Assembly (NCBI RefSeq): GCF_026151205.1
Contig: NC_087080.1
Location: 12,905,337-12,969,336, forward strand
DNA length: 64,000 bases
Direction: 5' to 3'
DNA from: Bolinopsis microptera
Lineage: Eukaryota; Ctenophora; Tentaculata; Lobata; Bolinopsidae
Both the position numbers and the translations under genes were made by a program. Below the pieces are notes generated by a model. That model saw only the letters and a list, made by a program, of their open reading frames with translations, did not search any database and was not told the origin of the DNA. The stretch's first letter is position 1; each line of letters opens with the position of its first letter. Of the stretch, positions 21,358 through 31,488 are shown piece after piece.

Positions 21358-22880
21358 TTAACGCAAAACTGAAACTCGTTGATGGGTCTGTCGTCTTCTG
21401 CTCCTGTATCTACCGTCCACCTGGGTCCTTGGGAAATTCCCTCTCTGATTTTGAAGATTTCCTGGCGGATGCATTCTCAAAATACAAGCATTTCTTGCTA
21501 TGCGGAGATGTTAATATGCACCTAGACAGAATCTCTGCCCATGTGAGCGAGTGGAGCACCATACTATCATCTTTTGGGCTTCATCAACTTGTCTACTCAC
21601 CAACACATAAAAAAGGTCACATCCTTGATCCTGTTATTTCTTCGCACAAAGTAGTAGATCAAACTTCTGTTGAGGTAATGCAAAACATGGCCAAAAGCTT
21701 CCCATCCTGTGACCACTATCCCATTATATTTCAGCTTCATAAGCCTCCTGACATCGACAAATGTGAGAAAGTCATACGCTTTAGAAAGATCAGAGACATA
21801 GATCAGGAACAATTTAAAGGTGATTTATCTGTTGCTCTATCTGAGTTGGTTTTTGAAGAAAAGAGCTTCTCTGATGTTGTGAATCAATTTAACAATGGGT
21901 GTCAACATATACTAAATGTACATGCTCCAGAATATACCAAAACCATCAAAGACATTCCCACTGCTCCCTGGTTTGATGGCGAATACAAAGTTGCAAGAGC
22001 CGACAGAAGAAAGGCTGAGAAAGCCTGGAAAAAGTCAAGTCTCGAAATTGATCATTCTATCTTTGTTCATTTGCCAGAGCACTGTTCAGAGCTGACTCTC
22101 AAAAAGAAAAAACTGTTTTTCTCTAATACTTTCCAAAAATACAAACACTCACAAAAGAGCCTTTACAAATTTGTAGACACTTTCCTGGATAAAGAAAAGA
22201 ACCTCACTTTACCATCTTCAGAAAATCTTCAGGAAACTGTAAATGCCTTTAACCAGTATTTTACTGAAAACTCTTGTCAGAGCACCTTGAGCTAATCCTT
22301 CCTACCCTTTGTGATATTATCAACGTTTCTCTTTCAACCGGAAGTATGGAGGGAATCAAGTTAGCACATCTCACTCCCCTGATCAAAGGAGATTCCCTAG
22401 ACACTGAGAACTTAAAGTATTATAGACCCATCTCTAATCTTACATTCATCGGTAAACTCATTGAGCGCTTTGTATTAAAATGCCTCAATGAACATCTAGC
22501 CAAGAATAATCTCAACATCGACCACCAGTCTGGTTACAAAAAGCATCAAAGCACAGAAACACTCCTCATTACCATAGTCAATGACCTCCTCATAGCCACT
22601 AATGAAAACACAGCAACAGTTGTAATGCTTTTAGACCTGAGTGCTGCATTCGACACAGTTGACCATATCAAACTGATCAATATATTGAAGTGTGAGATTG
22701 GGATTGCGGGAACAGCCTTGAAATGGTTCACCAGCTTCATCCGTGGTCGTTGTCAAAAAGTCAAGATAGGTGACCTAGAATCTGAAGAAATTGTAATAAA
22801 GTTTGGTGTCCCACAGGGCTCTGTCCTTGGCCCTGTGTTGTTCAATATCTACATCCGCTCAATTTACTCTTCTGTAAAAT
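21358..22880 (+). pseudogene. LINE A ORF2, middle part (endonuclease end and RT)
   Basis: Continues the frame broken at 10107: AKLKLVDGSVVFCSCIYRPP and LLCGDVNMHLD are endonuclease motifs. A frame change with an apparent deletion of RT finger sequence occurs near 22270-22290. RT motifs YYRPISNLTFIGKLIERF, LLDLSAAFDTVDH and GVPQGSVLGPVLF follow. The reading stops at 22880, where a LINE B copy is inserted; it resumes at 24969. Confidence 0.9.
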
Positions 22881-24968
22881 CAAAGCAATTTCTGATCCTG
22901 ATATACTTAAGACTGGCAGAATCACACCTGTCTTCAAAAAAGGTAATCCAGAAGAAATAGAAAACTACCGTCCTATATCCACCTTGTCCATATTTGGCAA
23001 GATATTTGAGAAAATCATATATTCTAGGATTTATTCGTTTGTCAGCTCTCAGGGAATAATATCTAAGACTCAGTTTGGTTTCAGGCAATCGCACTCAACC
23101 TCCCATGCAGTAAACTACTCTGTTGACCTCATATCTAAGCACATCAAATTGAAGCACCATGTGTTAGGCATATTCATCGACCTCAGCAAAGCTTTCGATA
23201 CTATAGATCACTCAACATTACTTACCAAACTAGAAAGGTATGGCATCCGTGGCGTGGCAAACGATCTGATCAAGAGCTACCTAACTAATCGATTTCAGTA
23301 CACTGATGTTGTAGGAGAAAAGTCCGACCTACTTCCAATAAAATTTGGGGTTCCCCAGGGGTCAATTCTCGGACCCCTTCTATTCCTACTTTACATAAAT
23401 GATATCTCTAATAGCTCTAGCTTGGGATCGTTTGTCACCTTTGCGGATGACACCAACATATTTGTTGTTGGTAAAACTGCACAAGAAGCATATGAACGCA
23501 GCAACGCCCTACTTTCAAACCTTCAAACATACATGCGGGCTAACAAGCTTCACATAAACATGTCAAAATGCTGCTACATTCACTTTAGACCTAAGTCACG
23601 TACTGAAGCAAACGTTGAAGAAGAATTCATAATGAATATAGACAACTACCCCATCAAAAGAGTAACGTCAGCTAGATTTTTAGGAGTCGTCATTGACGAA
23701 AATCTAACATGGGAAGAACATATAATAGCCCTAAAACGAAAGCTTAACCATGCCACCTCAACTCTGTGTCGTCTACGCTGCTCCCTCCCAGAATTTCTCC
23801 ACAGACAGTTATACTACACTCTTTTTGAATCCCATCTGTCGTACTGCATATCAGCATGGGGTGGGGCAGCTAAAAATCGTATAAGCTCAATATTCACTGC
23901 ACAGAAGTACTGTCTGAGGGTCTTGTTTGGTGATAGAGCAGCCTACCTGGATAAATTCAAAACGTGTGTTCGAACCAGACCATTTACTGACCAGAAACTT
24001 GATAGTAAATTCTATAAAAAGGAGCACACTAAACCTCTGTTTAAAAACAACGAGATACTCACAGTACAAAATCTTTATACTTACCATAGCTACATAGAAT
24101 TATTCAAGATCATGAAGTTTTCTACTCCTATGTCTATGTACGAAGAGTATTCTCGTTCTTCCAGGAAACCAATGCTTATTATCAATAAACCGGATCCCCC
24201 AGACAACCATAACACGAGGTCAACGAAAATATGGAATATAATAACCCCTAACCTTAAAATCCTTGATTGTTCTGTTAGTATTTCTTGCCTGAAATCCAAA
24301 CTGAAATCTTCACTACTTTCCAACCAGCATTGTCATGCCGTGTATGACTGGACAAATAAAGACTTTGATATTTGTAACCTTAAATTTTCGTAGGCTCCTG
24401 CAGGGATTCCACCTGACCTCCAAAATTTCATGACCAAATCGACATACTCTGCCAGCGTATTCCTCTGTCAAGTTAAATGTGATGTGTGAGTGAGTAAGTG
24501 TAGTGTAAAGAGATCCTATTTTTATATCCAATTTGAATTCTAATAAAGACCCTAAGCATTATGATCAAATTTTTAGTACAATAGTTATATCAGGGTTGAC
24601 ATCTATGATTAATATTATAACCCAATATTCATTTCTTTTTCTCCCTTAAATTTAAACCCCCGGCCCCCATTGAACACCCAAAATACCTACCGTCCTTAAT
24701 AATCGTAAAGACCATTTGTTACAAAATAGCTGCTAGAATAATGCATGCCAAATATAATTCCCTCCAACACCCACAAATTATAATGCCTTCCTATCAACGC
24801 CTCTAATTTGGTCATTAATCAACCAGACTAGCGTTTTGGTGTGTACAAAAGCTACCAGCCAGTACATTCCTTGCCCCGCTAGTTGATTGTCAAAAAATCA
24901 TACAGCTCAGAACAAACGGCCATTTACCACTAAGAGCATTATATGTTTTCATTTGTTTAAATTTTATG
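22881..24968 (+). mobile_element. LINE B, second 5'-truncated copy inserted in LINE A
   Basis: A 2.09-kb insertion flanked by a 9-bp target duplication CTGTAAAAT (22872-22880 and 24969-24977), interrupting LINE A just before its RT catalytic YADD. It carries a continuous frame from about 22882 to 24393 and about 575 bp of 3' UTR. Confidence 0.88.
22882..24393 (+). CDS. LINE B reverse transcriptase fragment
   Basis: Open from the insertion junction with no native start. It begins in the RT finger region (TGRITPVFKKGNP, ENYRPISTLSIFGKIFEK) and includes GIFIDLSKAFDTIDH, GVPQGSILGPLLF and catalytic FADDT. It continues through the thumb to a C-terminal KIWNIITPNL region. It is clearly homologous to the frame at 11255-13867, sharing for example the AFDTIDH and FADDTNIFV blocks, but diverged, so the two are separate insertions of one family. 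Confidence 0.9.
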   Translation, partial: KAISDPDILKTGRITPVFKKGNPEEIENYRPISTLSIFGKIFEKIIYSRIYSFVSSQGIISKTQFGFRQSHSTSHAVNYSVDLISKHIKLKHHVLGIFIDLSKAFDTIDHSTLLTKLERYGIRGVANDLIKSYLTNRFQYTDVVGEKSDLLPIKFGVPQGSILGPLLFLLYINDISNSSSLGSFVTFADDTNIFVVGKTAQEAYERSNALLSNLQTYMRANKLHINMSKCCYIHFRPKSRTEANVEEEFIMNIDNYPIKRVTSARFLGVVIDENLTWEEHIIALKRKLNHATSTLCRLRCSLPEFLHRQLYYTLFESHLSYCISAWGGAAKNRISSIFTAQKYCLRVLFGDRAAYLDKFKTCVRTRPFTDQKLDSKFYKKEHTKPLFKNNEILTVQNLYTYHSYIELFKIMKFSTPMSMYEEYSRSSRKPMLIINKPDPPDNHNTRSTKIWNIITPNLKILDCSVSISCLKSKLKSSLLSNQHCHAVYDWTNKDFDICNLKFS

Positions 24969-26665
24969 CTGTAAAATGTGCTAAAACTTTGATTATTTGT
25001 TTAATTGAAAAATTGATCCATGGCTATGCTGATGATCACCAGATCTACAAGTCATTTTCATCCGCTACAGAATATCAAGTCCTCAGCGAAGACCTGCCCT
25101 CCTGTTTTAGAGAAATCGAGACCTGGATGACGAATCACTTCCTTCTTCTGAATCCAACTAAAACTGAAATTATAGTTTTTGGTTCAAAACGTTTATTGTC
25201 AGAATTAGAAATTGGTGGTGTCTTCCTAAAATCTTCTGTCTGTATAAGACTTGTTAACGTTACCAAAAACCTTGGCTTTACATTGGATTCCTCTCTGACT
25301 CTAAATCCTCAGATAAAGAAGCTTAAAGCTGCAAACAGCCACAAGATGCGGAATATTGCAAAGATGAAACCATTCCTCTCTGAAGATCAAATGCAAATCA
25401 TCGTACAATCTCTTGTTATTAGTTCCCTTGACTACTGCAATGCACTTTACTATGGTACTAATCATTTTGTTTTGAAACAGCTACAATCTCTGCAAAACAG
25501 AGCATGTCGCTTAGTTAAAGGTCTAAAGAGGAGAGAAGAAGTTGAGCCCTACATAAAAGAACTTCATTGGCTCAAGGTACAAGAACGTATTGAATTTAAA
25601 ATACTCCTGCTAACTTTCAAACTGCTCCATGGACTAGCACCTCCATACCTGTCAAACCTTGTCAAGTACAATCCCAGTGGTGGCAGAGATGTGTCTCTTC
25701 ATTGCCCTATAAACAGTCCACCAAGAGCCTTCTCTTCATCTGCTCCAAGATTATGGAACAACCTTCCTCAAGAAATCAGGAAATGTGTAAACATCAATGA
25801 CTTTAAGGGAAAACTAAAAGCTCATCTGTTTAGAAAGTCCTTTGATATGTACTGAGTAAATAATACATTATCAGAAGATTTTTAAAATCATCATCCTATA
25901 GCAGGTCAATTTTACGCTTTAAATTAAATTATTTTAGGCTACTAATTTTTCAGGATTTTCGGGCAACATTCGAGATATTGTTATTTTCCGTGTTTCACTG
26001 TGTCTGCCAACAAAATTGTAGTGTAGGTCAGAAAAGGAGGCTCTATCCCGGGACACCAACATTTTTTAGGTTGGCACCCAGGAGAAAGCTGCCTTATTCT
26101 TTGTATTTTGTCTCTAGTATTTTAGCATCTTCAACCACTCTGTTTATTACACCGTCTCTAGACTTGTATGTTGCCCAGATAATTTGACATGACTGTATTG
26201 GATTTTCTGTAACATCAGTTACTGTTCTGCAGTAAGCTTTTTTAATAATTTTGTATTGTATATTGAAGTATTCAGATTGTTTGTATATTTGGAGTTCTAT
26301 AGATTCTTACAGAAATTTTAATATTTTATGATTTTTCATCTTTATTATCTTGTATATCTTTTTGTTAGTCTCATGAGTCTCATACATAGATTTCTTGTGG
26401 TCATCATCTATTTTTCATATGTTTTGTTAGAAAACCTGCTAACCTTTCTTGGATATCTTCTTGTTAAAGGTGTTTCTGCCTTATTTAGTCAGGATTTAAC
26501 TTGCAGCTATAAACTTCCGTTTTTACTCCAGTCCAAGGCGAGATGCACGATCTCTACTGTCATTTAGGTATCATTTACAGCTGAGCATAAGGGTTAAATT
26601 TAAATTATTTAACCTTTTGGTGCTGTATCAAAATAACATTAATTTATTATTATTATTATTATTAA
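24969..26665 (+). pseudogene. LINE A ORF2, C-terminal part and 3' UTR
   Basis: Resumes with VKCAKTLIICLIEKLIHGYADDHQIYK, wherein YADD is the RT active site. Thumb and C-terminal motifs follow (LGFTLDSSL, LDYCNALYYG, LQSLQNRACRL, LHWLKVQERIEFK, APRLWNNLPQEIRK), ending at the stop at 25855. About 800 bp of 3' UTR end in an (ATT)n tail at 26641-26665, typical of CR1/L2-group elements. With the two insertions removed, LINE A runs from 8314 to here. Confidence 0.85.
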
Positions 26666-26809
26666 TGATGGATGATGTTTTCATTACAGTGTCTCCTTCA
26701 ACCTGATACCTGAGGAGAAGAGCTTCGAGGGATTAAATCACTTGATTTAATTCAACTTACATGAGTACTTCTGTGCCCTGCTCGTATGCCTTCTAAATGG
26801 CTTCTTTCA

Positions 26810-26929
26810 TAGATCTATGCTGAAATGGAATAGTCTACCAGTATATATCCGACAGTCAGAGCGGATTTATACTTTTAAGGCCAAACTGATCAAGTACCTT
26901 TGGACTGCCGATACAGTCTGGTCAGATTA
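26810..26929 (+). pseudogene. LINE C-terminal fragment (family H)
   Basis: Reads MLKWNSLPVYIRQSERI then YTFKAKLIKYLW and a stop, the standard last motif of a LINE ORF2. Nothing of the RT is left upstream. The sequence to about 27461 may be its 3' UTR, since its end recurs inverted at 31650-31673. Confidence 0.65.
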
Positions 26930-27468
26930 GCTCATCAGTCTTCTCATATGATTCCCAGAAATGTGTTTTTCGTTGGTTATAATTCTGTCCGTCCGATTTC
27001 CTGTCTGCTAGTCTCCCTATTTTTCTTGTTCTCAGTTGTGACAGAATTGTAATGATCAAAATACTTATAATTATTAATGATATGTTTGATTTCTTGTTAT
27101 TGTTTGTCATGCAAATTTGGTAAACGGCCCAACGTTAATGTGGCTCTTGCTATGTATGGTTCAGCCGAATTAATTATTATGTAATCAAGTTTATTTTTCT
27201 TGTTTAGTTAATTGTCATTCAGCCACACATTAAGCAACTTATATTGCAGTACAATTTATCAATTAGTAAATCGAAATTTAACGGGTGATACTCGTAAAAT
27301 ATTTGTTCGACGAGTCCAACTCGGCGCGCGTCCTGGTAGGTTATAAACCTACAAATCAAAATATATCATTGTAAATTTGCATGGCTGAAATGTAACGCTT
27401 GATTTGAATATATAAAAATTAATTGAATAAATTGCATAAATGTCAAACAGTATATAATTAATTTTTTT
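26930..27468. other. Spacer before LINE D, no gene seen
   Basis: AT-rich. Its last part (27438-27461) is a 24-bp exact inverted repeat of 31650-31673 on the other side of LINE D, followed by a T-run that abuts the LINE D leader. Confidence 0.5.
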
Positions 27469-27509
27469 TTTTAATACTTTCAACACTACTATATAACAAA
27501 TAATTTGAG
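27469..27509 (+). promoter_or_regulatory. Shared 41-nt leader at the 5' end of LINE D
   Basis: Identical to the leaders of LINEs A and C. It ends TTTGAG and is followed directly by GG and the ORF1 ATG at 27512, so virtually the whole 5' UTR of this element is the shared leader. Confidence 0.78.
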
Positions 27510-27511
27510 GG

Positions 27512-28441
27512 ATGGCAAGTAACAATGTACCCGAGAGGGTGTCGATACGAAAAAAACGTGGAGTCAAGACGAGTCCCCCTAAGGATTCATCTTCTGATAA
27601 TGTCCCAGTGCCAGAGGAAAAATACTGCCAATGTGATGTTTACATGTCAGAAGAACTATCAGTTGAATGTGAAGCTTGCCAATTATTTTGGCACCTGAGT
27701 TGTGTTGGTTTATCTGGCCTTAAAAACGAGATGTTACTGAATCTAACAAACTGGAAGTGCCCATACTGTTTTGTGGCGCCTCATACCTCAGCTGACACTA
27801 AGGAAAACGGGGCTGTCAGGGCTATTATTAAAGAGGAACTCCAACATTTGACCCCAGCCCTGACTAACTCGATTAAGGAAGCTATTAAAGGAAGCACAGA
27901 TAAAACTGTCAACAAAGCTGTGCAACTTTACTCAGAAATTACAGCAAAATCTCAGAGGACAGTAATAGAAGATCTGAGCAACTCCCAGTCATCAGAAAAT
28001 GTTATTGCTAAAGTGCAGTCCAAGATGCACACTGATGCATTTGAAAGGAACAGAAGGAAACATAACTTATGTGTTCTGAAGGTTCCTGAGAGTAAGGAGA
28101 AGAACCCTAAGCAGCGTCAGAAGGATGATGTCTCTTTCTGCGTAGAAACACTCAAGATGAAGAAAGACGACATTGTTAGCTGCCATCGTGCTGGAAAAGT
28201 TGATCCAAACAACCATGACTACTGTCGACCTCTCATCATACAGACAGTCGGCGAAGAGTCAGTAAATTTTTACTCTGACTTTGGTAAAGGCTGGAAGGAA
28301 TCGTCCTACTGGATCAATCAAGACCAGTGTAGATCAGACCGCGAGATTCATTTTTTAGCCAGAAAGGAGAGGAAGAAGAGACAGTTGGAAGCAGAGAAGA
28401 ACAGGTTGGAAAAGACGAAAGGAGAATCAGTAAAGGCTTAA
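27512..28441 (+). CDS. LINE D ORF1: PHD finger, coiled coil and RRM-like protein
   Basis: 309 residues. Residues about 37-87 form a PHD finger (YCQCDVY, CEACQLFWHLSCVGL, WKCPYC). A helical, charged region at about 100-170 probably trimerises. KHNLCVLKVPES begins an RNA-recognition-like domain as in transposase-22-type ORF1 proteins. The C-terminus is a Lys/Arg/Glu helix. Expected to bind the element RNA and, by its PHD finger, possibly histone tails. Its last 108 nt overlap the ORF2 frame. Confidence 0.88.
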   Translation: MASNNVPERVSIRKKRGVKTSPPKDSSSDNVPVPEEKYCQCDVYMSEELSVECEACQLFWHLSCVGLSGLKNEMLLNLTNWKCPYCFVAPHTSADTKENGAVRAIIKEELQHLTPALTNSIKEAIKGSTDKTVNKAVQLYSEITAKSQRTVIEDLSNSQSSENVIAKVQSKMHTDAFERNRRKHNLCVLKVPESKEKNPKQRQKDDVSFCVETLKMKKDDIVSCHRAGKVDPNNHDYCRPLIIQTVGEESVNFYSDFGKGWKESSYWINQDQCRSDREIHFLARKERKKRQLEAEKNRLEKTKGESVKA

Positions 28442-31400
28442 ATATATTTTACACCAATGCTAATGGACTTTTTAATAAAATTGATGAACTTAAATGTATT
28501 TTACCAGTATATAAATCTATTGATGTGATTTGCATAACAGAAACTCATTTTAGTAGTGACATATTAGATGCTGAAATTTTTATTGAAGGTTTTACTATGT
28601 TTAGAAAGGATAGAGATTTTAAGATTGACAATTCAACCAATATTATAAGTGGGGGTGGTGGTTCTATCATTTATATCAAGAACAGTTGTAATGCTTCTTT
28701 AGTAAGCTCTTTTTTAAGTGCACCAGACTCTTTAGCTGTTAGTATTAACACATCTGGTGGATTGATTACTATTTGTTGTATTTATAGATCAACTTCTTTA
28801 AATTTAAAACAGAACAATAAATTACTATCTTGTATCAAGGGTATATGTAGTGAAAAGAACAATTCTGAAGCAATCCTTATAGGAGATTTTAATTTACCTA
28901 CTGTATCATGGGTAAATGGAAGTGTAAATAATAATATCTTTAGTAGAAATCAATTTTTAACTATTCAACAGAAGTATATGGATATTTTTAATGACAGTGG
29001 TTTAACATGGTACTTTACCAACGAAACAACCAGAAGACGGCTTGTGAAAGATACTCTCCAGGAGAGCCTCCTTGATCAGGTTTTGTATACAAATGATGCT
29101 CTTGTCAACGGTTGTAAGATTGTTTCACCGCTTGGTAAGAGTGATCACGTTGGGATACTTGTCGAACTGGTTGTTTCGCCGAATACTGATAAGAGTCCTA
29201 AAGAGAAAACTGTAAAACCTATCTGGGGTAAGATTTCGTCTGATGAATTATTGAAGTTTAGTATGGATAACATTGACTGGGATTATAGTTCTACAAATTA
29301 TAATGTTCAAGAAATGTGGACTGAACTACATGGTAAACTGGAGGCTGTTGCCACAGCTGTCCCAGCTGCTTCTGTTTATCTCGACAACAGGCCTGTCAAG
29401 TTGCCATGGAGTACAACTTCACTTAAAAGAATGAGGAAGAACAAGGACAGAGCATGGGCTGAATTTGATATTAATCCTTCGGCTATTAACTTTAGCTGTG
29501 CAAATAGCAAGCAGCGTATTTTTGAGGTGGCAGAAATTAAAGCTAAAGTAAATTATGAAAAGAAGATTACATCTAATTTAAAACAGAATTGTAAATCTTT
29601 TTACTCGTATTTGCGTAATAAACGTCAAGTTAAGTCAAGTGTTGTTTCTTTAGATAGAGGAGATGGTACACGCACAGATAGTTCTGCTGAGTCTGCTGAA
29701 GTACTTGCAAGTGCCTTCAGCTCAGTGTTTGTGTGTGAGCCACCTGGCCCTCTTCCTAAAAATGACACTTTGGATTATGATAAAGATGTTATTAGTGATT
29801 TGCAAGTTAGCAGTGCTGATATTAAGAAGCAACTTTTAAAGCTTAATATTTTTAAGAGTTCAGGTCCGGATGGTGTTCATCCAAAGTTATTAAAATCGTT
29901 AGCTTATGATGACAACTTTGTAGAAGCAGTCACTAAATTATTTAAAATGTGTTCAGAAACGGGATCGCTTCCTGAGGTGTGGAAGTCAGCATCCGTTGTA
30001 GCATTGTTTAAAAAGGGTGTTAAATCAGATCCTTTAAACTATAGACCAGTTTCCTTAACTTGTATTTTGTGCAAAGTGTACGAAAAGTTGGTGAGGGCAC
30101 ATTTATTGGATTTTTTAGAAGAACGAATATCAAAGCATCAGCATGGATTTGTTAAGGGCAAATCTTGCTTATCTAATCTTTTAGAGACATTTGATAATAT
30201 TCTTGATATTTTAGATGAAGGTGATCCTGTTGATCTACTGTATTTTGATTTTAGTAAGGCCTTTGACACTGTCCCCCACTTTAGACTTTTATCTAAATTG
30301 GAGGGGTTTGGGGTCAAAGGAAAAGTTTTAGATGTTATTAAAGATTTTCTTACAGACAGAACCATGAGGGTTTGTGTAGAAGGACAATGGTCTGAGGTGA
30401 AACACGTGTTATCTGGTGTTCCCCAGGGGTCAGTATTGGGTCCTTTGCTATTTATTCTGTATATTAATGATTTACCTGATATAGTCAAGAATAAGATTAA
30501 ATTATTTGCAGATGACCTCAAGTTGATTGGTAATGCAGCTAACCACAGCAGTGTTGCTGAAGATATTGTAGAACTGGAAGTCTGGGAGAGTATTTGGCTT
30601 TTGAAGTTTAATCCTGCTAAATGTAAAGTTGTTCATATTAATCTTAATAGCAACCCTAACTTAAATTATTTAGTAAATGGCGTAGAACTTGAAGTATCTG
30701 ATCAGGAAAAAGATTTGGGGGTTATTACCCATAGTTCCCTGCTTTGGAATGAACAGATAAAAGCATGTATTTCCAAGGCAAATCGAATGATTTGCTGGAT
30801 TGTAAGGAATTTGATAATTAGAGAAAAATGTGTAATGATAGCCATCTATAAAGCTTTGATAAGACCTCATCTAGAGTATTGTGTCCAATTGTGGAATCCA
30901 GTTGCGGCTCATGGAAGTTGGGGGACTGTTTTGGAGCTGGAGAGCGTCCAGAGGCGGTTTACCCGTCTGATTGATGAGGTGGGTACTCTTCCTTATAGCC
31001 GTAGACTGGAAATCCTTAATTTGACAACGCTGGCAGAGCGGCGAATACGTGGGGACCTTATTGAAGCTTTTAAGGTTATTAATGGCTTGACTGATTATGG
31101 TTCAGACTTGTTCAGACCAAGCAGATCAGGTCTTAATCTGGTTTCATCCAATAGATGTAGTAAGAGTGTGACAAAGGTCAAGAATCTTCAGTGTTCTTTT
31201 CTTCCAGAGCGGGTTGTTCCTTATTGGAACAAACTCCCTTCGGAGGTGAAGAACTGCTTGACAGTTTTGAGTTTTAAAATTGGATTGGAAAGTTTTAAAA
31301 AGAATATGATTTCTAAATGTATTGTAAATGACTTTCATTTTTGGAATGTTTCGAAAGAAGTTTTAACAAGAATTGAAGGTACCAGTTATATCAGTAATAA

Positions 31401-31488
31401 GGAAAAACACAATGATTATCTGTGGTTCCATCCTTATGTAGCAAAGAAACGTTTTATAAATCTTTACTCCACTGGGAAGTATGAATAA
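28333..31488 (+). CDS. LINE D ORF2: endonuclease and reverse transcriptase
   Basis: The frame is open from 28333; the first ATG is only at 28525, after the conserved endonuclease opening NIFYTNANGLFNKIDELK, so translation most likely enters by frameshift from ORF1. Endonuclease motifs: ICITETHF, GGGGSIIYI, LIGDFNLPTVSW, SDHVGILVEL. RT motifs: NYRPVSLTCILCKVYEK, LYFDFSKAFDTVPH, GVPQGSVLGPLLF and catalytic FADDL. The C-terminal part has LEYCVQLWNP, LESVQRRFTRLI and VPYWNKLPSEVKN. CR1/L2-like layout, about 1050 residues from the shift point. Confidence 0.9.
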   Translation: MRPRDSFFSQKGEEEETVGSREEQVGKDERRISKGLNIFYTNANGLFNKIDELKCILPVYKSIDVICITETHFSSDILDAEIFIEGFTMFRKDRDFKIDNSTNIISGGGGSIIYIKNSCNASLVSSFLSAPDSLAVSINTSGGLITICCIYRSTSLNLKQNNKLLSCIKGICSEKNNSEAILIGDFNLPTVSWVNGSVNNNIFSRNQFLTIQQKYMDIFNDSGLTWYFTNETTRRRLVKDTLQESLLDQVLYTNDALVNGCKIVSPLGKSDHVGILVELVVSPNTDKSPKEKTVKPIWGKISSDELLKFSMDNIDWDYSSTNYNVQEMWTELHGKLEAVATAVPAASVYLDNRPVKLPWSTTSLKRMRKNKDRAWAEFDINPSAINFSCANSKQRIFEVAEIKAKVNYEKKITSNLKQNCKSFYSYLRNKRQVKSSVVSLDRGDGTRTDSSAESAEVLASAFSSVFVCEPPGPLPKNDTLDYDKDVISDLQVSSADIKKQLLKLNIFKSSGPDGVHPKLLKSLAYDDNFVEAVTKLFKMCSETGSLPEVWKSASVVALFKKGVKSDPLNYRPVSLTCILCKVYEKLVRAHLLDFLEERISKHQHGFVKGKSCLSNLLETFDNILDILDEGDPVDLLYFDFSKAFDTVPHFRLLSKLEGFGVKGKVLDVIKDFLTDRTMRVCVEGQWSEVKHVLSGVPQGSVLGPLLFILYINDLPDIVKNKIKLFADDLKLIGNAANHSSVAEDIVELEVWESIWLLKFNPAKCKVVHINLNSNPNLNYLVNGVELEVSDQEKDLGVITHSSLLWNEQIKACISKANRMICWIVRNLIIREKCVMIAIYKALIRPHLEYCVQLWNPVAAHGSWGTVLELESVQRRFTRLIDEVGTLPYSRRLEILNLTTLAERRIRGDLIEAFKVINGLTDYGSDLFRPSRSGLNLVSSNRCSKSVTKVKNLQCSFLPERVVPYWNKLPSEVKNCLTVLSFKIGLESFKKNMISKCIVNDFHFWNVSKEVLTRIEGTSYISNKEKHNDYLWFHPYVAKKRFINLYSTGKYE
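28351..28357 (+). promoter_or_regulatory. Candidate -1 ribosomal frameshift site (U_UUU_UUA)
   Basis: In the ORF1 frame the sequence CAT TTT TTA places T TTT TTA as a canonical X_XXY_YYZ heptamer. A -1 shift here enters the ORF2 frame, which is open from 28333 (after a TAG at 28330) to 31488. No downstream pseudoknot was established by eye. Confidence 0.65.

Noticed and set aside
27469-27509. Spliced-leader RNA gene in this window
   Set aside because: None of the leader copies is followed by a GT donor and an Sm-type site; all are joined to LINE or cDNA sequence.
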